Shown here: piece by piece, positions 48,544 to 56,578 of the stretch
How positions within the stretch are numbered: position 1 is the stretch's first letter
Layout of the letters: each line of letters begins with the position of its first letter
Origin: Sphaerisporangium rubeum
GTDB lineage: Bacteria; Actinomycetota; Actinomycetes; Streptosporangiales; Streptosporangiaceae
Direction of reading: 5' to 3'
Assembly: GCF_014207705.1 (NCBI RefSeq)
Contig: NZ_JACHIU010000001.1
Coordinates: 6,812,501 to 6,876,500 of the forward strand
Length of the DNA stretch: 64,000 bases
The notes under the pieces: generated by a model
What the model was told of the DNA's origin: nothing
What the model saw: only the letters and a program-made list of their open reading frames with translations
The model's database searches: none
Program-made: the position numbers and the translations under genes

Positions 48544-49629
48544 ATGCGCGTCCTGTATGTCCGCCCTTATACGCATCGAGACTCCGGGCCCGCGCTCGCG
48601 AGTGACAGCATCGGATTCAACGTCACCTGCGCCGACGCGTTGGAGACAGGGCTCACGGCACGGGGTGTGGAAGTGTCCTCCGTCGTGGGAGGCGGGGACG
48701 GTCGTACGGCGTGGGTCGGGGCGGTGCTGACGGAGTTCGAGCGGATGCTCGTCATGCGTCCGCCGGACGTCGTGTTGGCGTTTCATGCGTTCTGGCCCTT
48801 CACCGTCGAACTGCGGCGGGTCATGGACGACGCGGGGTACGGCGGACCGCTGGTCACATACACGCATGGCAGTCATTGGGACCGGACGGATCTGTTCCGT
48901 TTCGAGCGGTACCCGCGTCTGGCATGGGCCGATCTCGGTAACCTCATGTGCGCCGACCGGGTGCTCGTGGTGAGCAGGTGGATGGCCGCCGCACTCACCA
49001 CCGAGGTGAGCGCCGCCGCGCCGTCCGCCGCCGCGGAACTGGTGCCGCGTCTGCGGCCGGTCGGGCTGCCGCTGGACCTGCCACGTATCGACGCCGCCAG
49101 GTGCCCGCAGGATCCGGGGCCACCGATCGTCGTGTTCAACCACGCGCCGGTCACCGCGAAACGCCCCGAGGTGTTCTTCGAGCTGGCCGAGGAACTGCTT
49201 CGCCGCACCCCGGCCCGCCTGCTGATCACCCGCCGTATCCCGCCGAACCCTTTCCTCGGACGGCTGGACCCGGACCGCGTACTGCTCGGCGATGACCTGC
49301 CGGTCGACGAGTACTACGCCGCCTTGTGGAAGGCGCACATCCAGGTCAGCACGGCCATCCATGAGAGCCTCGGCGTCGCCACCCTTGAGGCCATGGCCAC
49401 CGGCACGTGCTGCCTGCTGCCGCGCGTCGGCGCGTACCCCGAGATCACCGATCCCGACGCGTTGTACGACGACACCGGGGAGTTGTTGTCCCGCTTAGTG
49501 GACCTCGTGGGACGACCTGAGCCGCGTCGTGATCTGGCGGCCAGGCAGATGGCCCGCACGCGCGCCGCCTACAGTCCGGAGCGAGTCGCCGCGGCGGTGC
49601 ACGAGGTACTGCTGGAGGTCGCCCGATGA
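48544..49629 (+). CDS. Family 4 glycosyltransferase
   Basis: A 361-residue GT-B-fold transferase. The C-terminal nucleotide-sugar site has the E-x7-E pattern in HESLGVATLEAMATG, followed by GAYPEITDPDALY. The N-terminal half (acceptor side) includes VTYTHGSHWDRTDL. ATG 48544 follows GAAAGG. A rare TTA codon lies at 49495-49497. A 42-codon frame overlaps its stop by 4 bp. Confidence 0.88.
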   Translation: MRVLYVRPYTHRDSGPALASDSIGFNVTCADALETGLTARGVEVSSVVGGGDGRTAWVGAVLTEFERMLVMRPPDVVLAFHAFWPFTVELRRVMDDAGYGGPLVTYTHGSHWDRTDLFRFERYPRLAWADLGNLMCADRVLVVSRWMAAALTTEVSAAAPSAAAELVPRLRPVGLPLDLPRIDAARCPQDPGPPIVVFNHAPVTAKRPEVFFELAEELLRRTPARLLITRRIPPNPFLGRLDPDRVLLGDDLPVDEYYAALWKAHIQVSTAIHESLGVATLEAMATGTCCLLPRVGAYPEITDPDALYDDTGELLSRLVDLVGRPEPRRDLAARQMARTRAAYSPERVAAAVHEVLLEVAR

Positions 49630-49754
49630 AGACCATGCTCCGCGGTATGCGCGACCGCAACCGCCTTGGACAGATGCGCGTTGTGGACAGGGTCGAACGT
49701 GCCGGCTACGACACCCAGGCGCAGGATCTCTCGGTCAATGCTTGGAATGGTTGA
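49626..49754 (+). CDS. 42-aa unknown peptide or gene remnant
   Basis: ATG 49626 overlaps the glycosyltransferase stop (ATGA). The product opens MKTMLRGMRDRNRLGQM and ends DLSVNAWNG before TGA 49752-49754. No family recognised. It could be a genuine small coupled gene or the 5' remnant of a deleted one. The following ~275 bp before the D-Ala-D-Ala ligase hold no clear gene. Confidence 0.4.
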   Translation: MKTMLRGMRDRNRLGQMRVVDRVERAGYDTQAQDLSVNAWNG

Positions 49755-50030
49755 TCCGGACGTTCACCTGGACAAGGGGACTTTCATGTCCGGGACAGAC
49801 GCCGGTTGATCGCCACCCACCGCTGCCGGATCGTGAGCACGGCCAGACGGCGCATCAGGCGGCGTGTCATGGGTCGTGATCCTATTTCACTGGAGACGCA
49901 CCGGACACGTCGAAGGTGACGTGTTCCGCAGGGTCATGTGGCTTTGCCCTATCTGGTGGGTGCGTGGCCTTCGCTGTGGCGCCGAGCGGGCATCTCAATG
50001 TCAGCGGCCGCTCGCCGAAGGGAGATCGCC

Positions 50031-51086
50031 ATGGCTTCCCGTCTTCGTGCCTCCGGGCAAGGGTCCGTGCGGGTTCGGGTCGCGGTGCTGTACGGGGGCC
50101 GGAGTCCTGAGCATCCGGTGTCGGTCGCGAGCGGACGGGGGGTGCTCGCGGCGCTGGACCCTCAGGCGTACGATCCGCTGCCGGTGCTCATCACCGCGGA
50201 AGGAGCGTGGACCGTCCCCGGTCACAGTGCCGCTGTCGTGCTCGATCCGTCGAGCGGGGAGTTGCTCGGGTACCGGGCCGGGCGGCCTGTGTACTCGCTC
50301 GGACGGCCGGATGTCGTCTTTCCTGTGCTGCACGGGCCCATGGGGGAGGACGGCACGGTGCAGGGGCTGCTGGAGCTGGCCGGGCTGCCTTACGTGGGGT
50401 GCGGGGTGCTGTCCAGTGCGGCGTGCATGGACAAGGCCTGGGGGAAGCGGGTGGCGGTGACGGCGGGGCTTCCTGTCACGCCGTACGTGGTGCTCGACGG
50501 GGCGGTCGAGGACGATCTGCTGGAGCGGCTCGGGTCGCCGGTGTTCGTCAAACCGGCTCGCTGTGGTTCCAGCATCGGGGTCTCTCCTGCCTCCACCCGG
50601 GAGGAACTGGACGCCGCGCTCCGCATCGCGTCCGCTTACGACAGCAAGGTGATCGTCGAGGCGGGGGTACGCGGCATGGAGGTCATGTGCGGAGTCCTGG
50701 AGCTGTCCGGCGAACCCGTCGCCGGCCCTCTCGCCGAGATCGCCCTGGACGGGGCCGACTTCTTCGACTACGCCGCCAAGTACACCGCCTCCCGGCCCCA
50801 GTTCACCGTCCCGGCACGCCTGGACGAAGCCACCACCCACAAGGTGCGACAGCTCGCCACGACGGCCTTCCACGCTCTCGGTTGCCGCTCTCTGGCCCGC
50901 GTCGACTGCTTCGTGACTCCCGAGGGAGAAGTCCTCTTCAACGAGGTCAACACCATGCCGGGCTTCACCGCCGGCTCCCTGTTCCCCCAGATGTGGAAAG
51001 CCGCGGGGCTGCCGTACGAGGATCTGATCGACCATCTGATCAGGGACGCGATGACCACCCCGACCGGCCTGCGTCCGGCCGCCTGA
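50031..51086 (+). CDS. ddl: D-alanine--D-alanine ligase
   Basis: ATP-grasp ligase of 351 residues that makes the D-Ala-D-Ala terminus of peptidoglycan precursors. Landmarks: VAVLYGGRSPEHPVS, HGPMGEDGTVQGLLE, KPARCGSSIGVS, and the metal site LFNEVNTMPGFT. The omega-loop region reads FFDYAAKYT with the tyrosine typical of D-Ala-D-Ala rather than the VanA-type D-Ala-D-Lac enzymes. ATG 50031 has GAAGGGAG 7 bp upstream. It stands outside the usual mur context, so it may be a second, accessory copy. Confidence 0.92.
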   Translation: MASRLRASGQGSVRVRVAVLYGGRSPEHPVSVASGRGVLAALDPQAYDPLPVLITAEGAWTVPGHSAAVVLDPSSGELLGYRAGRPVYSLGRPDVVFPVLHGPMGEDGTVQGLLELAGLPYVGCGVLSSAACMDKAWGKRVAVTAGLPVTPYVVLDGAVEDDLLERLGSPVFVKPARCGSSIGVSPASTREELDAALRIASAYDSKVIVEAGVRGMEVMCGVLELSGEPVAGPLAEIALDGADFFDYAAKYTASRPQFTVPARLDEATTHKVRQLATTAFHALGCRSLARVDCFVTPEGEVLFNEVNTMPGFTAGSLFPQMWKAAGLPYEDLIDHLIRDAMTTPTGLRPAA

Positions 51087-51230
51087 ACCTGAGACCGCCT
51101 GATCGAAACCCCATTCGGCGAGAAGAACGGCCCGGTCCGCATTCAACGTCCGGAACGACGACGGCGTCCTTTCCATTACCCCGATGGCGGGACGATCTGC
51201 CTGGGGCCGGACGGCTTGATCTCTCACAAC

Positions 51231-52205
51231 TCAGGCCTTCGGCCTCCGGTTCCGGTACTCAAGAGGGCTCATGCCGTAAGCGGCGCTGAAGGAGCGGGTG
51301 AAGTGAGCGTGAGAAGTGAAGCCCCAGCGGGTGGCGATGGCGTGGACGGGCTGGTCGGCCAGCAGGACGTCGGCCAGGTCGCGGCGGCTTCGGTCGAGAC
51401 GCTGGGACCGGATCCATTCGCCGATCGTGCAGCCGCCGGGTTCGAACAGACGGTGCAGGGTCCGCACGGAGATGTGATGCGCCTGCGCGATCGTCGCGGG
51501 TGAGAGGCCGGGGTCACCGAGTCGCCGCTGGATGAACCCCTGGACACGCTGGAGCATGATCTGCTTCTGCGACTCGCACGGGAGCGCGCCGGTCACCCCG
51601 AGTTCGTGGGCCAGCACGCCGGCGACCAGGTCGAACAGCACGGCGGACAGGCGCGCGGCCTCGTCCGGAGCGTAGGTGCCGAGGTCTCGCGCGGTCTGGC
51701 CGGCGACCGTGCGCAGGAGCGCGGCGATGCCGGACCGGCAGGACAGGCGGGCCCCGACGAAGGCGTCGGCGTACCTGCGTGGCAACGGCAGCCGGTGCTT
51801 CGACACAGCGAAGTACAGGAAACCGGCCGACCCGATCGGATGCCACGCGTCGTAAGGACGTGAGGTGTCGAGCAGCGTCATGTCACCGGGCCGCAGCAGG
51901 GTCTGCCGGTCATGGTGGTCCAGCATGATGTTCCCGTGCAGAGCGAAGGTCAGCCGATAGTCTTCCGGATCGGACCGGCGGATCAACTCAGGACCGCGGC
52001 GCATTCCCCGGCGCGCCTCGCTGCTGCTGATCAACCGGAGAAAACCGATCGGCCCCAGCGCGCCGACGTCCAATTTCCCCTGCAACGGCGATTGATCGTC
52101 ATCGACGTACGGTGCCGCTGGAGCGCTGTCCTGAAATAACACCTCCCTGAAGCGCTCCAGGCGCTCGGCATCAGGCACGTGTTCCGTGGACATCACAGTG
52201 CGCAT
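51231..52205 (-). CDS. AraC family transcriptional regulator
   Basis: A 324-residue activator/repressor. Residues about 40-210 form an AraC-binding-like cupin domain (LHGNIMLDHHDRQTLLRPGD), and the C-terminal ~100 residues carry the double helix-turn-helix (ARTLHRLFEPGG-like and HFTRSFSAAYGMSPLEYRNR). ATG 52205 has GGGGGAG about 8 bp upstream. It contains a TTA codon (complement at 52137-52139). Target unknown; the ddl gene converges on it from the left. Confidence 0.88.
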   Translation of the reverse strand: MRTVMSTEHVPDAERLERFREVLFQDSAPAAPYVDDDQSPLQGKLDVGALGPIGFLRLISSSEARRGMRRGPELIRRSDPEDYRLTFALHGNIMLDHHDRQTLLRPGDMTLLDTSRPYDAWHPIGSAGFLYFAVSKHRLPLPRRYADAFVGARLSCRSGIAALLRTVAGQTARDLGTYAPDEAARLSAVLFDLVAGVLAHELGVTGALPCESQKQIMLQRVQGFIQRRLGDPGLSPATIAQAHHISVRTLHRLFEPGGCTIGEWIRSQRLDRSRRDLADVLLADQPVHAIATRWGFTSHAHFTRSFSAAYGMSPLEYRNRRPKA

Positions 52206-52667
52206 GATCAATTCTCCCCCGTTCTCCAACAATCCGATCAACGAGACCGCAACGGCGCCACATCACGCCGACCCCCGTCCTCGCACGTACAGAATGACCA
52301 GAACGTGGCCGGAGTTCCAGAGCCCCACACCTCCAAAAGCGTCATCTGACCGTCCAGTTAGACCTACGGCTGATTTTCGCCACGGCTTTCCCGGAGTTAG
52401 GGGCCTCCATTAAGGGTTTACCGATGATAATCTCCCCACAATGACATCGGCACCCGCTTCTCAGCCCGGATCATTGGCTCTGCCATTTGCGCGCATCGGC
52501 AATACTCGATGCGCTGACAGGCAAGACGGTCATCGCCGCCGTATGGATCTCGGCCAGTAGTCATAACACATGATGACGGTAAATTCTCCGGTCATACATA
52601 TTTCTGGCGGCACACCAGGGCCTGCTCGTGCATCTCCCGGCCGGCCGGACCGCCGGTTCGCGGCGGC
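52206..52667. other. 462-bp region without a gene
   Basis: Leader of the AraC gene and downstream DNA of the GlxA-type gene. It is noticeably AT-richer than its surroundings. Only short frames without ribosome sites are present. Confidence 0.5.
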
Positions 52668-53630
52668 CTACACGGTGGACTGGGCCAGGCGGTACCGGGA
52701 CGGCGGGAGGCCGTACCGGTCGACGAAGGCCTGGCGGAGGGTTTCCGCCGTACCGAAGCCGCAGCGCGACGCGATGGTGGCCATGGGGAGAGACGTGGAC
52801 GCCAGCAGGTGCGCGGCGGCTTCGGTGCGAGCCCGGCGGACGTAGCGGCCGGGAGGCAGGCCGAGGTGTTTGAGGAACAGGCGGGTCAGGTGGCGTTCGC
52901 TGACGCCGGCGGCGGCGGCCAAGGTGGCGGTGGTCAGGTCCGCGTCCAGGTTGGCGGCGACGTGGTCGACCACTCGTCTCACCAGGTCGTCGCTCAGCGG
53001 TGGGGCCTCGGTGAACATGCTCATCTGGGCCTGGTTGCCGGGACGCTGCATGTACGTCACCAGTTCGCGGGCCACCTCGCGGGCCAGCGCGGGGCCGTTG
53101 TCCTCCTCGATGAAGGCGAGGGTGAGGTCGATGGCGCTGGTGACGCCGGCGGCCGTGGCGATGTGGCCGTCCCTGATGAAGATCGGGTCGGCGTCCACCT
53201 GGATCGCCGGATGGCACTCGGCCAGCGTGCGCGCGTACTTCCAGTGCGTCGTGACCCGCCGTCCGTCGAGCAGCCCCGCCGCCGCCAGCACCGCCGCTCC
53301 CGTGCAGACCGACGCCACCCGCCGGCTCTCCCGCGCCAGCCGCCTGACATGCCCCACGACGACCTTGCTGTCCGCCGCGTCCTCGTAGCCGATGCCCCCG
53401 GAGACGATCAGCGTGTCCAACGGCCCGGTGACCTTCTCCAGCGCCTGCTGGCCCTGCAGGGTCAGCCCCGTGCCGCAGACGATGGGCCGCGCCGACGGCG
53501 TGGCGAGCGCCACGTCGTACAGGTGCTCTCTCGCGTAGAAGTTCGCCACGATCAACGGTGACGTGACACACGCGATGTCCAGCAACTCCGCCGCGTGGTA
53601 CCCGACCACAAGCACGCGTCGTACCGTCAT
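52668..53630 (-). CDS. GlxA-type AraC regulator with DJ-1/PfpI domain
   Basis: A 320-residue regulator. The N-terminal DJ-1/PfpI (amidase-like) domain spans about residues 5-175, with VSGGIGYEDAADS and the nucleophile-elbow cysteine in VASVCTGAAVLAAAG. The C-terminal AraC-type DNA-binding domain spans about 215-315, around GVSERHLTRLFLKHLG and CGFGTAETLRQAFVDRYG. It is divergent from a membrane-protein gene 99 bp away, the likely target. Confidence 0.9.
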   Translation of the reverse strand: MTVRRVLVVGYHAAELLDIACVTSPLIVANFYAREHLYDVALATPSARPIVCGTGLTLQGQQALEKVTGPLDTLIVSGGIGYEDAADSKVVVGHVRRLARESRRVASVCTGAAVLAAAGLLDGRRVTTHWKYARTLAECHPAIQVDADPIFIRDGHIATAAGVTSAIDLTLAFIEEDNGPALAREVARELVTYMQRPGNQAQMSMFTEAPPLSDDLVRRVVDHVAANLDADLTTATLAAAAGVSERHLTRLFLKHLGLPPGRYVRRARTEAAAHLLASTSLPMATIASRCGFGTAETLRQAFVDRYGLPPSRYRLAQSTV

Positions 53631-53729
53631 GCCCTTGACCGTATGTCAGAAAGACCGGGATCCCAAGTATCCAGACCTACTCAGACATCGTATCTGGCCG
53701 CCGCGTCCCGTGCCGCGCACATTGGACCC

Positions 53730-54137
53730 ATGACCGACACGACGCTCCCCCCTCGATCCCGCCACTGGGGCCGTTTCGCGCTCCACTACGTCGAGATGAT
53801 CATCGCCATGTTCGTCGGCATGTTCGTCCTCGACCTGGCCTGGTCCGCGGTAGGCGTAGACCTGTCGTACGCGACCGACCCCGAACTGGCCTACCTGCTG
53901 ATGGCCTTCGACATGTCGGTGGGGATGGCCGCCTGGATGCGTATCCGCGGCCACGCCTGGCTCCCCACCCTGGAGATGTGCGGCGCCATGTTCGTCCCCA
54001 TCGTGCCGCTGTTCCCCTTACTGTGGCTGAACGCCATCGACGGCATGACCCTGATGATCGTCGCTCACGTCGTCATGTTCCCCCTGATGCTCGCCGCCAT
54101 GCTCTGGCGCCGCGACGAGTACACCCACCACCACTGA
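53730..54137 (+). CDS. Four-TM membrane protein, unknown
   Basis: A 135-residue membrane protein with hydrophobic segments at about 20-42, 53-70, 78-97 and 103-126, a Met-rich character and a terminal His triplet. Resembles small actinobacterial membrane proteins found opposite GlxA-type regulators. Function unknown. It contains a TTA codon at 54018-54020. Confidence 0.75.
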   Translation: MTDTTLPPRSRHWGRFALHYVEMIIAMFVGMFVLDLAWSAVGVDLSYATDPELAYLLMAFDMSVGMAAWMRIRGHAWLPTLEMCGAMFVPIVPLFPLLWLNAIDGMTLMIVAHVVMFPLMLAAMLWRRDEYTHHH

Positions 54138-54161
54138 CCGGAACCCATGAACCCGGCAGGC

Positions 54162-54252
54162 CCGGGGGTGTGGGGGTGTCCCCCACACAAGGCAGCCCTT
54201 GCGCCTCACGCGCGAAGCGCCTCATCGCAAGGACCATGATCACGGCGCGGTC
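54162..54252. repeat. ~90-bp structured repeat, copy A
   Basis: Imperfect direct copy of 56423-56510. It begins with a hairpin TGTGGGGG-TGT-CCCCCACA, then CCTTGCG...CGCAAGG enclosing a GCGC-GAA-GCGC hairpin, and ends CACGGCGCGGTC. It starts 25 bp after the membrane-protein stop. Confidence 0.8.
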
Positions 54253-54292
54253 CCTGTCCAGAGTCAGCCTCATCGAGAAATGAGAACAGACA

Positions 54293-54706
54293 CTAACGGC
54301 CTCGCAAGTGATCGAGGAGTCCCCTCCAAGCATCAGAGGTGAAGACAATGGCGGGAACACCGCGACTTTTACTATCTCGAAGAGCCCGCCTAGCACCGCT
54401 CAAGACGGCCACCTCGACGCAGTTGCTTCCATCGTCACCAGAGTAACTGGATCTCCGCCACCGCGTTCCCGGCCTCTGGTACTCCTCGTCCATCCGCACC
54501 TCTCCCCATCGCCAAGGACCTTTCAGGAAGCCGAGGAACGTGGCCCAAATCTCGGAGCTGCACACGACGGCCGGTCGACTGAGATCCTTGCTGTCCCGTA
54601 CGGCCCGGTTCCCACCTGTGACGTTCGCCACTTCTACGCAGTTGCTGCCATCATGACCAGAAAAGCTTGATCGGCGCCATCCTGACTTCATAAGATCCTG
54701 AGTCAC
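54293..54706 (-). CDS. Double DUF397 protein (fused tandem pair)
   Basis: A 137-residue protein containing two complete DUF397 domains (about residues 8-62 and 80-135). Each has the signature RRSS(F/Y)SG-DGSNCVEVA...RA-RDSK. DUF397 proteins are usually single-domain (~65 residues) partners of WhiJ-type regulators. An internal ATG (codon 72, at 54493) still has GGGGAGAGGTG before it. Two adjacent genes thus seem to have fused by stop-codon loss, and the second domain may also be translated alone. GTG start has AGGAG upstream. Confidence 0.88.
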   Translation of the reverse strand: MTQDLMKSGWRRSSFSGHDGSNCVEVANVTGGNRAVRDSKDLSRPAVVCSSEIWATFLGFLKGPWRWGEVRMDEEYQRPGTRWRRSSYSGDDGSNCVEVAVLSGARRALRDSKSRGVPAIVFTSDAWRGLLDHLRGR

Positions 54707-54719
54707 CGTTCGCTCCTGA

Positions 54720-54917
54720 CTACTTCAGGTGATCGAGAAAGGCCGTCCACGCACCGGATGAGAAAACGACAGTGGTTTTGGCGGGATCCTTACTGTCCCG
54801 GACTGCTCGACGCCGTCCGGTTAGGATCGCTACTTCGACACAGTTCCCCCCATCGTCACCAGTGAAGCTGGATCTACGCCATTGCGCTGCAGTGAGCTCT
54901 TCGTTCACCCGGTCCAT
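54720..54917 (-). CDS. DUF397 protein
   Basis: A 65-residue single DUF397 protein (RRSSFTGDDGGNCVEVAILT). Its start overlaps the regulator stop by 13 bp and it precedes the double DUF397 gene by 13 bp. The known family role is as small partner, probably antagonist, of the adjacent XRE regulator. Confidence 0.9.
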   Translation of the reverse strand: MDRVNEELTAAQWRRSSFTGDDGGNCVEVAILTGRRRAVRDSKDPAKTTVVFSSGAWTAFLDHLK

Positions 54918-55741
54918 TTCCGTATCTTCTCCTTGATCATGTCGCTCGACTCATGCCGGGCAAGTGCGTCCACTCGGATCAAGTCGTACCGCATCGATAG
55001 AAAACTCACCTCATCGGACTGAACGCTCACCGGATCCTCTGTACTCTGCGATGCGATGTAAGCCGCAGGGGAAGCACCCTTAGGCATGTCCGCGATGGCG
55101 AAACCACCTAGCAACCCAAGCACGCTCCGGGCCTTGTGCGGTAGCACGTGCAGGGACACATGGGAGTTTCCTCCCATTTCGAGAAGGTACTCGAACTGCG
55201 CCTTCATGATTTCTGGATCCGCGATGGGTCTATTAAGGACACCCTCGTCGATGATGACCCATAGCAGTGGCGGTATCGATCGATGGAGAATCTTCTGCCG
55301 TTCCATTCTCGCTGCTACACGTTCCTCCGCCTGCTCAGGCGTGACCCCAGGCCTACGACTCAGAATGGCGCGCGCGTAGTCCTCCGTCTGCATCAGCCCG
55401 GGAACCATCAAGGGTTCCCACACCCGCAGGGCCTCTGCCTCCTGCTCATACTCCAGCCATGGCCGGAACCATGGCGGCAACTGGGCCGCCGCGCGGTTGA
55501 GGCGGTCGAGTAGGCCGGTGAGGGTGGATCCGAGGTTCAGTGCATCGTCCATGCGGCGTGCGAGGTCGGGGGTGGGGCCGCGGTGGCCGTTCTCGATCAT
55601 GCTGAGGTGGCTGATGGACAGGTGGATCGTTTCGCACAGCCGGCGTTGGGTGACACCTTGAGATAGGCGGAATTTTCGTAATTCTGTCCCGAATTGCAGA
55701 CGCGGCGATATGGATGTATCCGGCTCCAAAGGGACAGTCAT
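54905..55741 (-). CDS. WhiJ-like XRE regulator with DUF5753 domain
   Basis: A 278-residue transcription factor. The N-terminal XRE helix-turn-helix is at about residues 15-70 (LRKFRLSQGVTQRRLCETI...SHLSMIENGHRGP), and a DUF5753 ligand/interaction domain follows at about 90-270 (VPGLMQTEDYARAIL, HVSLHVLPHKA). ATG 55741 has AGGAG 9 bp upstream. With the DUF397 genes and the divergent ATPase it forms a WhiJ/AbaA-like module, which in Streptomyces influences development and antibiotic production. Confidence 0.92.
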   Translation of the reverse strand: MTVPLEPDTSISPRLQFGTELRKFRLSQGVTQRRLCETIHLSISHLSMIENGHRGPTPDLARRMDDALNLGSTLTGLLDRLNRAAAQLPPWFRPWLEYEQEAEALRVWEPLMVPGLMQTEDYARAILSRRPGVTPEQAEERVAARMERQKILHRSIPPLLWVIIDEGVLNRPIADPEIMKAQFEYLLEMGGNSHVSLHVLPHKARSVLGLLGGFAIADMPKGASPAAYIASQSTEDPVSVQSDEVSFLSMRYDLIRVDALARHESSDMIKEKIRKWTG

Positions 55742-55932
55742 CAACCGGCTCCTCTCTCGCGTTCGGGGTCACCTCACCTGCACATCATCAGGCAGTTCTC
55801 CTGTCGTCGCGACCGGGTCCGCACAACTGTGAATGAAATGCGGACCCAGAAAGCCGTTCTCGATCCCGGGGTCTTTGCGACCGTGTGATGGCCACGACCG
55901 AGCCGTCCGCAAATCCCCGGGAAAGGCATTCC

Positions 55933-56379
55933 ATGACTCCGGACACGCATCGCGAACTGACGCTACCCGCTACCGCCGACTCGGCCTCTCGTGCCAGAGA
56001 GGAGGTTCGTGACTGGCTCGGGGAGAGCCACCCGGCGTACGAGCAGGCTCGGCTGGCGGTCTCGGAGTTGGTGACGAACGCGATCCGGCATCCGCGTCAG
56101 GACCCGGCGCAGCCGCCGGGACGGGTGAACCTCCGTCTGGTCGCCACAACCGACCGCGTCCGCATCGAGGTGACCGACCAGGGACGTACCGGCGTCGCGT
56201 CGCGGCCCTGCGCTCAGGAGGCGTCGCCGCTGGCGGAAGGCGGCCGGGGGCTGCTCATCGTCGATCTGCTCTCCGAGGGCCGCTGGGACACCTACGCCAA
56301 CCCGGACGGCCCTGGTCGCACGGTGTGGTGTGAGATCTCCGTCCAGCCGGTCGTGACCATCCGTGCCACGGGTGAATGA
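55933..56379 (+). CDS. Anti-sigma-factor-like ATP-binding protein (HATPase_c_2)
   Basis: A 148-residue GHKL ATPase-fold protein like SpoIIAB/RsbW. N box region ARLAVSELVTNAIRHP and G1/G2 segments VTDQGRTG and EGGRGLLIVDLLSE. It may act as anti-sigma or kinase partner within the WhiJ-like module, from which it is divergent. ATG 55933 has GAAAGG 8 bp upstream; the frame is open from 55885/55888, which would add 15-16 residues. Confidence 0.85.
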   Translation: MTPDTHRELTLPATADSASRAREEVRDWLGESHPAYEQARLAVSELVTNAIRHPRQDPAQPPGRVNLRLVATTDRVRIEVTDQGRTGVASRPCAQEASPLAEGGRGLLIVDLLSEGRWDTYANPDGPGRTVWCEISVQPVVTIRATGE

Positions 56380-56422
56380 GGCCGTGGCCGGCGCCGGCTG
56401 GTTGCGGCGGCGGTGGTTGTCA

Positions 56423-56510
56423 CCGGGGGTGTGGGGGAGTCCCCCACATAAGACAGCCCTTGCGGCCTGCGCGAAGCGCCACTTCGCAGGACCATGGCCA
56501 CGGCGCGGTC
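56423..56510. repeat. ~90-bp structured repeat, copy B
   Basis: Second copy of the 54162-54252 element in the same orientation, with about 85% identity by eye. The TGTGGGGG/CCCCCACA hairpin is preserved and several other changes fall in loops. It lies 43 bp after the ATPase stop. Confidence 0.8.
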
Positions 56511-56527
56511 ACTTCATCGCGTCGAGA

Positions 56528-56562
56528 CCTGGACCATGACCACTCTGCGGTCATGGTCCAGG
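56528..56562. terminator. Bidirectional terminator hairpin
   Basis: Perfect 14-bp stem CCTGGACCATGACC/GGTCATGGTCCAGG with a 7-base loop, between the convergent ATPase and cysN stops (16 bp from the cysN stop). Confidence 0.75.
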
Positions 56563-56578
56563 AGACGGACGGGCCGGG

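Noticed and set aside
50031-51086. VanA-type D-Ala-D-Lac ligase (glycopeptide resistance)
   Set aside because: The omega-loop has the Tyr of ordinary Ddl enzymes, and no vanH/vanX homologue is next to it.
49626-51086. RiPP precursor plus ATP-grasp ligase
   Set aside because: The ligase is a clear Ddl, not a peptide-modifying ATP-grasp; the small frame has no recognisable leader/core layout. Kept only as a low-interest finding.
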